A stretch of 7,177 nucleotides of DNA, taken from the NCBI GenBank assembly GCA_964529795.1, contig CAZGXM010000092.1, forward strand, positions 1-7,177, written 5' to 3'. Below are positions 1 through 6,309 of the stretch, one piece after another (within the stretch, counting starts at the first letter, position 1; every line of letters begins with the position of its first letter). The translations under genes and the position numbers were made by a program. The stretch comes from CAZGXM01 sp964529795. Lineage in GTDB: Bacteria > Bacillota > JADQBR01. The notes beneath the pieces are model-generated. The model saw only the letters and a program-made list of their open reading frames with translations. It made no database searches and was not told where the DNA came from.

Positions 1-74
1 ATACCGTTGGTAAAGACTTCCGCCCCGAGCAAAATAATACCCAGACTGATAAGTAATTTTCCTGCTTCCAGCAC
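1..74 (-). CDS. Na+/Ca2+ antiporter family protein, N-terminal fragment
   Basis: Only the first 24 codons lie in the window; the gene runs off the left edge. The start is read as GTG at 74-72 because an AGAGGGG ribosome binding site sits 7 bases upstream. An in-frame ATG at 104-102 would add ten residues but has no such site. The peptide opens with MLEAGKLL, followed by a hydrophobic stretch (LISLGIILLGAEVF) and the residues TNG. A hydrophobic N-terminal helix with LLGAE-x-FTNG is typical of the first membrane helix of CaCA-superfamily sodium:calcium exchangers, membrane proteins that swap cations across the cytoplasmic membrane. The gene is separated from flxA by a strong terminator, so it is probably transcribed independently. 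The family call rests on a short motif recognised from memory; another small membrane protein is possible. Confidence 0.6.
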   Translation of the reverse strand, partial: MLEAGKLLISLGIILLGAEVFTNG

Positions 75-197
75 TGTAACACCCCTCTTTTTACTTTGCG
101 CCATTATTTTGTTATCTACCAATTTTTTTATCGTAAAATTCGTTCTCCAAAAACACTGGTTACCTTTTTATCTAAGACTTTTACAAAAACCTTATCT

Positions 198-230
198 AAA
201 AAAAGTCCCCCGGCATTACCGGGGTAACTT
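198..230 (-). terminator. Rho-independent terminator of the hdr-flx operon
   Basis: On the minus strand, 7 bases after the flxA TAA stop, a hairpin with arms CCCCGG (224-219) and CCGGGG (213-208) and a 5-base loop TAATG is followed by GAC and seven T residues (204-198). AAGT (230-227) and ACTT (206-203) can extend the stem across a small internal loop. This is a classic intrinsic terminator. It closes the seven-gene unit and insulates the downstream antiporter gene. Confidence 0.92.
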
Positions 231-237
231 TCTTTTA

Positions 238-1077
238 TTAATATTCGTCAGGCATACTCTTTAACTGTTCAAGAGTAAACACCGGCCCGTCCAGGCAAAC
301 ATAGCAGCTGCCAATATTGCAGCGACCACACTTGCCGATACCGCATTTCATACGCATCTCCAATGTGGTGACAATCTGACCATCACTGAAACCCAATTTT
401 TCCATGATGGGCAACGTAAATTTAATCATAATGGGCGGACCGCAGATGATGGCCACCGTGTTGTCAGGTTTGGGCGCCAGTTCCTCGATAAAGGCGGGAA
501 CAAAGCCCACATTACCCGTCCACTCGTCATCCCCTTTGTCTACTGTGACGTTGACCTGACAGTCGGGAACCTTGGGCCAGTTTTCAAACAAATCCTCTTT
601 AAAGACCAAATCCTGAGGCGACCGCGCGCCGTAAATTATCTGCATTTTGCCGTAATCATCACGATTATTGATGCAGTGATAAATCATGGAGCGTACCGGC
701 GCCAAACCGATACCGCCGCCGATAAAGAGCATGTCCTTGCCTTTGCAAAAATCTACGGGAAAGCCGTTGCCATAAGGGCCTCTTACACCGATGCTTTGTC
801 CCACTTCCGCTTCATGCAGGGCATCCGTAAGCATACCGGTCTTTTTAATACTGAACTCCAAATGTTTCTCACCCTGAGTGGTAATGGAAAACATGGCTTC
901 TCCCACAGGTAACAGCGATACCATGGCCAGTTGTCCCGGCATGGGTGTAAAAGGCTTGCCATTCTCCGTGGTCACATGAAAAGTTTTGACATCGGGAGTT
1001 TCCTCAATGATTTTAATGATTTCGCCGACTACAGGAACCAACGGGTGTTCTGCCAGTTGTTTTGCCGTATCACTCAT
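238..1077 (-). CDS. flxA: FAD/NAD(P)-binding oxidoreductase subunit (FlxA-type)
   Basis: Cytoplasmic flavoprotein of 279 aa that should oxidise NAD(P)H and pass electrons to the iron-sulfur partners of the complex. The layout is that of the ferredoxin-NADP reductase superfamily, closest to AsrB, PyrK and hydrogenase gamma subunits. It has an N-terminal FAD beta-barrel (about 13-107, with RGPYGNGFP near 99-107), a nucleotide-binding fold (FIGGGIGLAPVRSM near 118-131, CGPP near 212-215) and a C-terminal [2Fe-2S] site. The expected ligands are Cys245, Cys250, Cys253 and Cys261, before the LDGPVF signature; Cys258 is an additional cysteine inside the last loop. The ATG at 1077 overlaps the end of flxB by 8 bp and follows a GGGAGG ribosome binding site. 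Last gene of the operon, ending in TAA just before the terminator. The FlxA label rests on family resemblance plus its place beside hdr and mvhD; NADH versus NADPH preference cannot be told. Confidence 0.9.
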   Translation of the reverse strand: MSDTAKQLAEHPLVPVVGEIIKIIEETPDVKTFHVTTENGKPFTPMPGQLAMVSLLPVGEAMFSITTQGEKHLEFSIKKTGMLTDALHEAEVGQSIGVRGPYGNGFPVDFCKGKDMLFIGGGIGLAPVRSMIYHCINNRDDYGKMQIIYGARSPQDLVFKEDLFENWPKVPDCQVNVTVDKGDDEWTGNVGFVPAFIEELAPKPDNTVAIICGPPIMIKFTLPIMEKLGFSDGQIVTTLEMRMKCGIGKCGRCNIGSCYVCLDGPVFTLEQLKSMPDEY

Positions 1078-2068
1078 TTACAGACACCTCCCTCAGTTCC
1101 GCGATTATGCGGGTGATATCCATGTTGACCGGGCACTTGGCCACACATCTACCGCATCCCACACAGGCCACTTTCCCATAACGCTCCGGGAAATACTGCA
1201 GCTTATGCAGGAACCTGTTGCGCACCCGCTCCTTTTTGGACGGCCTGGGATTATGACCACCGGCCATGCGGGTGTATTCGGAAAACATACAGGAATCCCA
1301 ACAGCGAAACTGGAAACCCTGATCCCCTATGTTTTTCCGGCGGATGTCAAAGCAGTGACATGTGGGGCAAAGATAGGTACAGGTACCGCAGCCGATACAG
1401 GTGCGGCCCAAGTCATCCCAATAGGGATGCTGGAACATCTGTGCCAGTTTTTCAGCCAATCCCTCAGCATCTGCCTGTAACTGGCAATCCTTGGCTGCCG
1501 GCTTTTCTGCTGACCCGTCTTCCAGCCCGGCAGCGCCATTTAGCAGGTTTTCGCCAGCTTCCGTTTTTGCTTCCAAGGCCAACCTGTCGCCCAAGTCATA
1601 CATGACCACATCGGCATCAGCAGCTTCTGTCATGTCAATACCCATTGAAGTACAGAAGCAGGTAGGCTGAGGTTCACTACAACCAAGGGACACTAAAATA
1701 GTGTTTTCCCGTTTGGATTTGTAGTAGTCGTCTTCGTACCCCTTGGTTAAAAACACGTCATCCATCATGGATAAACTTTTTACATCACAGGGACGAATGC
1801 CGAAAATAACTTGCTTTTCAGCTGTGGCTGCAACCTCAGTTATATCGCCCAGCAAACCCTTGGCTGTATAACGATACATTACTTCAGTCTGGGGAAATAG
1901 CAAGTCTTTAGGCGGCAGCAGGGCATTTTCCCGCAAATCCACCTCGCCTTCGCCCTTCCAGGGAAGAAATTTTATCACGCCATTTGCGTTTACCGGTGCA
2001 AAAGTCCGGGCTTCTTTGGCAAAGCTGTCCAACAACGTCTTTAGCTTATCCTTTTTAACGACTTTCAT
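1070..2068 (-). CDS. flxB: 4Fe-4S dicluster protein, AsrA/hydrogenase beta-like (FlxB-type)
   Basis: Iron-sulfur subunit of 332 aa resembling anaerobic sulfite reductase subunit A and sulfhydrogenase beta subunits, which pair with AsrB-like flavoproteins; here the partner is the adjacent FlxA. The N-terminal half carries GIRPCDVKSL (Cys94), SLGCSEPQPTCFC (Cys130, 137, 139) and no classical ferredoxin motif. The C-terminal half holds two [4Fe-4S] motifs: CIGCGTCTYLCP (Cys224, 227, 230, 234) and CVGCGRCVAKCP (Cys302, 305, 308, 312). Between them lie CHC (237-239) and CWDSC (256-260), a spacing typical of AsrA-like proteins. Residues about 145-215 are Ala/Glu-rich and look poorly conserved. ATG at 2068 with AGGAGG just upstream, 23 bp after the preceding gene; TGA stop overlapping flxA. 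Likely role: electron relay between the FlxA flavin and the Hdr side. The letter B follows AsrA similarity and gene position. Confidence 0.88.
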   Translation of the reverse strand: MKVVKKDKLKTLLDSFAKEARTFAPVNANGVIKFLPWKGEGEVDLRENALLPPKDLLFPQTEVMYRYTAKGLLGDITEVAATAEKQVIFGIRPCDVKSLSMMDDVFLTKGYEDDYYKSKRENTILVSLGCSEPQPTCFCTSMGIDMTEAADADVVMYDLGDRLALEAKTEAGENLLNGAAGLEDGSAEKPAAKDCQLQADAEGLAEKLAQMFQHPYWDDLGRTCIGCGTCTYLCPTCHCFDIRRKNIGDQGFQFRCWDSCMFSEYTRMAGGHNPRPSKKERVRNRFLHKLQYFPERYGKVACVGCGRCVAKCPVNMDITRIIAELREVSVNE

Positions 2069-2091
2069 TTACCACACCTCCTCCTTTCTCC

Positions 2092-2988
2092 CTACATAAA
2101 TTCTTCGGGGTCATTTTCGTCAAACCGACCAAGAGGAGGTTTGTCCTCCACACTGATACCCGCATCATATTCACCGAAAAGACCGTTAATATCCTTGATA
2201 ATCTTTTTGTTCAAACTCATGATGGGAATGTCCATGGGACACACCCGTTCGCACTCGCCGCACTCAATACAGCGGCCGGCCACATGCATGGCCCGGGTAA
2301 GGGCAAAAAACTGGTTCTCCGCGGTGGCCACCCGCTTGCCCAACCACTCGGGCTCAGCCATATCAAAGCAGCATTCGCGGCAGTTGCACGCCGGGCAGAT
2401 GTTCCGGCAGGCAAAACAGCGTATGCATTTGGCATACTGGCCCTTCCAAAATTCATACTTCTCATCCGCAGATTTACCTTCCAGTTCATTTACCCTGGCA
2501 AAACGCTCATCTTCAGCTACCTGGGCAGCAGCTACTTCATCGCCTATGATTTCGTCATAGACTACCGGGTTAGGAGTAGAACACTGAGCGCACTTTTCAA
2601 TTTTCTGTATATCAGCCAACTTATCCCGCCCCATCTCCTTGGCCTTAGCAGGGTCCTTCATTCCCGGGCAGGGAACACCAATCAAGACCACTTTTTCCCG
2701 TTCCACCTGCTGGTCCTGGAGCAAGCGGTTGACTCCCCGGGAATCGCAGCCCTTAACAAACAGGGCAATTTTACCGTCCAAATGCTTGTAATCCAAAAGA
2801 TACTTGCTGAGGTTGTTGAGACAGAATTCATCCCAGACCAGCTTGTCAACGTCCTCAGCACGACTGATAACCACCGGCGGGGACTGGTACCAAAAAGTAC
2901 CTTTTCTCCAGCCGAAAACATATTTTACTTCCTCACTTTCCAACAACGCCTTGGCTTTATCTCGCATTTCCCGTACCAAATTCATCAT
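2092..2988 (-). CDS. flxC: 4Fe-4S ferredoxin protein with FrhB-like N-terminal domain (FlxC-type)
   Basis: Predicted soluble iron-sulfur protein of 298 aa. The N-terminal half resembles the coenzyme F420 hydrogenase/dehydrogenase beta-subunit fold, with KGCDSRGVNRLL (Cys81), LIGVPCPGM (Cys107) and CAQC (133-136), all plausible cluster or flavin-site residues in that family. The C-terminal half has two ferredoxin motifs: CIRCFACRNICP (Cys188, 191, 194, 198) and CIECGECERVCP (Cys240, 243, 246, 250). The first is followed at once by four more cysteines, CNCRECC (201-207). The tail, after about residue 265, is acidic and Pro-rich and probably flexible. The ATG overlaps the mvhD stop as ATGA after a repeated GAGGGAT Shine-Dalgarno stretch; a second ATG follows directly. 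Probably relays electrons between FlxA/FlxB and MvhD-HdrA. The family is clear at the ferredoxin level; the FlxC label is inferred from its place next to mvhD. Confidence 0.82.
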   Translation of the reverse strand: MMNLVREMRDKAKALLESEEVKYVFGWRKGTFWYQSPPVVISRAEDVDKLVWDEFCLNNLSKYLLDYKHLDGKIALFVKGCDSRGVNRLLQDQQVEREKVVLIGVPCPGMKDPAKAKEMGRDKLADIQKIEKCAQCSTPNPVVYDEIIGDEVAAAQVAEDERFARVNELEGKSADEKYEFWKGQYAKCIRCFACRNICPACNCRECCFDMAEPEWLGKRVATAENQFFALTRAMHVAGRCIECGECERVCPMDIPIMSLNKKIIKDINGLFGEYDAGISVEDKPPLGRFDENDPEEFM

Positions 2989-3434
2989 CCCTCATCCCTC
3001 AACTTCCTGTTCGGTCCCAAGGGCCTGATCTGCTCTGTAAGCTTGGTAATAGTATCCGCAAATTTTGCCGCCTCGGAACCGGAAATCCAACGCGCTTGAA
3101 AACGCTGGGGGTCAACACCGACAAACTCCAACAGGCGCTGCATCAGGAGATAACGCCGGCGGGTGAAATAATTGCCACTAACATAGTGGCAGTCACCGGG
3201 GTGTCAGCCGGCTACCAGGACAGCATCCGCCCCCCGCTGGAAAGCACGGATGACAAACTGGGGGTTCACCCGTCCCGAACAGGGGACCCGGATCACCCGC
3301 ACGTTGGGAGGATACTGCAAACGGTTGAGCCCGGCCAAATCGGCTCCAGCATAAGCACACCAATTACAGCAAAATGCCACAACCTTGGGCGTCCATTCCT
3401 GCCGGGTGGCTTGAGCTGCTTGTTCTACAGACAT
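2985..3434 (-). CDS. mvhD: MvhD/FlxD [2Fe-2S] electron-transfer subunit, Sec-containing (read through UGA)
   Basis: Delta subunit of methyl viologen-reducing hydrogenase type, which docks on HdrA and hands it electrons. Read with UGA at 3204-3206 as selenocysteine, the product is 149 aa, the usual MvhD length; stopped there it would be only 76 aa. Visible motifs: FCCNWCAYAGADLAG (Cys22, 23, 26), VPCSGRVNPQF (Cys52), then Gly-Sec77-HPGDCHY (Cys82), GNYFTRRR and WISGSEAAKFA. Family members normally have Cys at position 77, and the Sec form is known in methanogen VhuD. The ATG at 3434 overlaps the end of hdrA by 10 bp and has GGAGGTGG upstream; the true stop is TGA (2987-2985), overlapping the next ATG. 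No hydrogenase genes are present, so the electron donor is likely the Flx module rather than H2; the Flx-Hdr name for this gene would be flxD. A disrupted gene is unlikely because conserved sequence continues in the same frame after the UGA. Confidence 0.92.
3173..3191 (-). promoter_or_regulatory. SECIS-like hairpin of mvhD
   Basis: In the mRNA, 12 bases after the in-frame UGA, UGCCACUA (3191-3184) and UAGUGGCA (3180-3173) form a perfect 8-bp stem with a 3-base UGU loop. The loop starts 21 bases after the UGA and has G as its second base. Both fit the general bacterial SECIS pattern (apical loop about 16-37 bases downstream with a G in its first two positions). The hairpin lies inside coding sequence that translates to conserved MvhD residues. 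It should recruit SelB with Sec-tRNA to the ribosome. Confidence 0.8.
3204..3206 (-). other. In-frame UGA read as selenocysteine, MvhD residue 77
   Basis: The codon is TGA on the minus strand, preceded by codons for Val-Ala-Gly and followed in frame by codons for HPGDCHY. The residue at this place is a conserved cysteine in MvhD proteins. In-frame translation continues for 72 codons with family-like sequence up to a TGA that overlaps the next start codon. Confidence 0.88.
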
Positions 3435-5410
3435 ACTGCATCCACCTCCGCTAGGATTTGTTCATTGGTAAATCCTCTCAAATTGATTGCACCGGAACGG
3501 CAGGCCACCGTACAGGCACCGCATCCCTGGCAAAGTCCCTTGTTGACCGAAGCAACCTGGCGCTCCACGGTCCGGCCGCGGACGCGTTCCTGAATTTTCT
3601 TCATTTCTATTGCACCGTAAGGACAGACCGGCTTACAAAGTGCACATCCGGCACAGATGCTTTCATCAACGTTGCTAACCATCGGGTCGGTAGCCATTTC
3701 ATCCTTGGAGAACAGAGCGGCCACCTTCATCGCTGCCGCGCTGGCCTGGGCTACCGTGTCAGGAATATCCTTGGGTCCCTGGCAGGCACCGGCCAAATAT
3801 ACCCCGCCGGTATGGGTCTCCACCGGACGCAGCTTGGGATGGGCCTCCTGGTAGAAACCGTCCTTATCAATTTGGAAACCGACAATGTTGGCAATTTTCT
3901 CGGAACCAATGCCGGGAATCATGGCTGTGGCCAGGACCACCATATCCGCTGCCACTTCCACCTGCTTGCCGATGAGAGAGTCTTCACCGCGAACAATCAG
4001 CTTGTCTCCCCGTTGGAATACTTTAGATACCCTGCCGCGCAGGTAGACGGCGCCATCGTCCAGGGATTTCTGGTAAAATTCCTCGTAAGCCTTACCCGGA
4101 GTACGCACATCTATATAAAACACATAGGCCTGGGAATCCGGAATTTTCTCCAGCACCTGGTGGGCATGCTTTGCCGTATACATGCAGCAAGCCCGGGAAC
4201 AATAGCTCTTACCTTTGGCATCGTCCCTGGAACCCACGCACTTTACAAAGACCACGGTCTTGGGCTCTTTCCCGTCAGAAGGCCGTAAAATCTTTCCGTC
4301 GGTGGGCCCCGAGGCATTGGACATGCGTTCAAAATGCAGACCGGTGATTACATCGGGATACTTGCCGTAGCCGTATTCACCATAGACTTTTTCCCATTCA
4401 AACAAATCGAAGCCTGTGGCCATGACAATGGCACCGAACTTCTCGGTGATCAGCTCGTCTTTATCCTCATAATTGATCGCCCCTACCGGGCAGACCTTGG
4501 CACAGACGCCACACTTGCCTTCAGTGAGCTTACGGCAGTTTTTGGCATCTATTGTGGGTTTGCTGGGTACCGCCTGGGGAAAGGGTCTGTAGACTGCAGT
4601 ACGCGTCCCCAAACCCAGGTTGTACTCGCTGGGTATTTTCTTCTGTGGGCACTTTGTCTCACAGAGACCGCAGCCGGTACACTTGTCGTAGTCCACGTAC
4701 TTGGCCTTTTTGCGAATGGTCACTTCAAAGTTGCCGATATAACCGTCCACCTTTTCCACTTCTGAATAGGTCAACAAAGTAATGTTGGGGTGCTGCGCCG
4801 CAGCAACCATTTTCGGCGTGCTAATTCAGGCGGAGCAGTCCAGAGTGGGGAAGGTCTTATCCAACATGGCCATCTTACCGCCAATGGTGGTCTCCCGCTC
4901 TACCAGCACCACTTCGTGTCCGGCATCGGCAATATCAATGGCTGCCTGCATACCGGCAATACCGGCACCGATTACCAGCGCCCTCTTGGTGATGGGAATA
5001 TTGGTAATATGCAGCGCCTCATTCCTGACCGACTTGGCAACAGCCATGCGTACCAATTCAATGGCTTTTTGGGTAGCAGCTTCCTTCTCCTTGGAATGTA
5101 CCCAGGCACATTGTTCGCGTATGTTGGAAATTTCCAGCAAATACGGGTTTAACCCGGCACTTTCCAGCGTTTTCCGAAAAGTGGGTTCGTGTAGCCTTGG
5201 CGTACAGCTGGCCACTACAACACGGTTCAAATTGTGTTCTTTGACAGCCTTGCGAATTTCCTCCTGGCCTGGTTCGGAACACATATATTTGTAATCAGTG
5301 GCAAATACCACGTTGGGCATGGTGCGTGCAACTTCCGCCACATGAGCCACATCCACGGCGGCGGCAATATTGGTACCGCAGTGGCATACAAAAACTCCAA
5401 TACGTTTCAT
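3425..5410 (-). CDS. hdrA: HdrA-like FAD/iron-sulfur bifurcating subunit, Sec-containing (read through UGA)
   Basis: Flavin core of the heterodisulfide reductase-type complex, where electrons are bifurcated between ferredoxin and HdrB/C. UGA at 4826-4828 is read as Sec195, joining two same-frame halves (194 aa, Sec, 466 aa) into 661 aa, the normal HdrA length. Domains: N-terminal HdrA domain (FVCHCGTN, Cys9/11; CSEPGQ, Cys44); dinucleotide fold (VIGAGIAGMQAA near 146-157; IGGKM); Cys192-Ser-Ala-Sec195; inserted ferredoxin motif CTGCGLCETKCP (244-254); CGVCAKVCP (300-308); an unusual-cluster set Cys391, 404, 408, 409, with the spacing seen in methanogen HdrA; and C-terminal motifs CAGCALCKPVCP (586-597) and CQGCGACTVAC (627-637). 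The ATG overlaps the hdrB stop (ATGA) after AGGAGGG; the stop is TAG. An ATG six codons past the UGA (4810) has no ribosome binding site and is an internal Met. A nonsense mutation is the alternative, but the UGA sits exactly on a conserved Cys. Confidence 0.94.
4789..4808 (-). promoter_or_regulatory. SECIS-like hairpin of hdrA
   Basis: Beginning 18 bases after the in-frame UGA, the mRNA can fold as GG, an unpaired U, then UGCUGC paired with GCAGCA, closed below by CC. The apical loop is GGC (or CGGCG if the top pair is open), about 25-27 bases after the UGA and with G in its first two positions. A bulged U on the 5' side of the stem is a feature of well-studied bacterial SECIS elements. A competing pairing, CGCCG (4818-4814) with CGGCG (4800-4796), is also possible, so the active fold is not certain. 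Confidence 0.75.
4826..4828 (-). other. In-frame UGA read as selenocysteine, HdrA residue 195
   Basis: The codon is TGA on the minus strand, preceded by codons for FPTLDCSA and followed in frame by ISTPKMV. HdrA proteins normally show Cys here, giving a CxxC that becomes CxxU in this protein. Known methanogen HdrA selenoproteins are a precedent for Sec in HdrA. Confidence 0.9.
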
Positions 5411-6309
5411 GCTTCATCCCTCCTGGTGGCCGGATGTCTCAACAAGTCCTTACCTTCCAAAACAGGCATGGGGTTGACAAAGTGCTTGATGATACCCATA
5501 TCCTTGGGTGAGTACCCGAAAGCCAAACCCATCAGTTCGGTAAAATAAAATACAGGCAGTTGATAAGAACGCTTGTATTTTTGCTCGATTTCCTTTTGAC
5601 GCATGTCAAGGTTGAGGAAACAAAGCGGGCATGCGGCAGCAACACAGTCCGCTCCGTTGGCTCCGGCATCTGCTAAAATGTTATCTATCATGGGCAGGCC
5701 AACATCAGGCCTGGTGGTGGAGTGTCCCGCCCCGCAGCATTCCACTTTAAAAGCCCAATCCACCGGCGAAGCTCCCAGGGCTTTCATGATATTATCCACG
5801 GTTTTGGGGTCTTCCGCGTCATCAAACTGCGTTAATTTCGGCGGCCTTACCAGCAAACAGCCATAATATACAGCAACTTTCAAATCATCCAGCGGGCGAA
5901 CAACTTTTTCTTTAATTGTGTCCAGGCTAAATGCCCTGACCAACGCATCCGGTAACGCCAATACGTTGTTGGTACCCCGGTACTCCATTTCAATGATGTT
6001 ACTGATGGTTTCCCGGGTGGCAGCAGACTGGCGCACCGCCTGCTCCGTGGCTTTTAAGCGGTTAAAACACGCCGCACAGGGTACCGCCACATCCAGTCCC
6101 TCTTTCTCGGCTATGGCCAAATTTCGCGCCGGCAGCGCCAGGGCCAACAGGTGGTCGGTATTATGTGCCGCAGAAGCGCCACAGCAGTTCCACTCCGGGA
6201 TTTCCCATAATTCCAGTCCCAAATGCTTGGCCACCGCTTTTGCGGAGATATTGTACTCTATGCTTGTAGAATTCAGGGAGCAGCCGGGATAATAGGCGTA
6301 CTTCATCAT
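5407..6309 (-). CDS. hdrB: Heterodisulfide reductase-like subunit B (HdrB)
   Basis: Catalytic disulfide-reducing subunit, 300 aa, cytoplasmic. It has two CCG domains, each able to bind the non-cubane [4Fe-4S] cluster that cleaves a disulfide. The first has Cys10 (YPGCSL), Cys42-Cys43 (NCCGAS) and CAAC (78-81). The second has Cys151 (YYGCLL), Cys191-Cys192 (ECCGAG) and CPLC (227-230). All ligand positions are intact. In methanogens the substrate is CoM-S-S-CoB; in bacteria without those cofactors it is unknown, with DsrC trisulfide or another thiol carrier as candidates. Start at the first of two tandem ATGs, with GGGGAGG upstream; it overlaps the hdrC stop as ATGA, and its own TGA overlaps the hdrA ATG, which suggests translational coupling and near-equal synthesis. 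An isolated CCG protein such as GlpC or LutA-type is excluded by the HdrC-HdrA neighbours. Confidence 0.95.
   Translation of the reverse strand: MMKYAYYPGCSLNSTSIEYNISAKAVAKHLGLELWEIPEWNCCGASAAHNTDHLLALALPARNLAIAEKEGLDVAVPCAACFNRLKATEQAVRQSAATRETISNIIEMEYRGTNNVLALPDALVRAFSLDTIKEKVVRPLDDLKVAVYYGCLLVRPPKLTQFDDAEDPKTVDNIMKALGASPVDWAFKVECCGAGHSTTRPDVGLPMIDNILADAGANGADCVAAACPLCFLNLDMRQKEIEQKYKRSYQLPVFYFTELMGLAFGYSPKDMGIIKHFVNPMPVLEGKDLLRHPATRRDEA

Noticed and set aside
75..197. Promoter for the antiporter gene in the AT-rich spacer
   Set aside because: Several A/T-rich hexamers occur, but none gives a convincing -35/-10 pair, so no call is made.
2284..3099. A 271-codon plus-strand open frame opposite flxC and the mvhD 3' half
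   Set aside because: It is antisense to two genes with clear cysteine motifs, and its sequence shows no family features.
3096..3593. A 165-codon plus-strand open frame covering mvhD
   Set aside because: This looked like a candidate gene only because the mvhD frame is interrupted by UGA. Readthrough of that UGA restores MvhD across the region.
3458..4288. A 276-codon plus-strand open frame opposite hdrA
   Set aside because: It lies antisense to conserved HdrA coding sequence, has no recognisable domain and no credible ribosome binding site. It is a shadow of the minus-strand gene.
3204..5410. hdrA and mvhD as pseudogenes carrying nonsense mutations
   Set aside because: Both stops are UGA, both sit on a conserved cysteine, both are followed by SECIS-like hairpins, and all other motifs are intact, with no frameshift.
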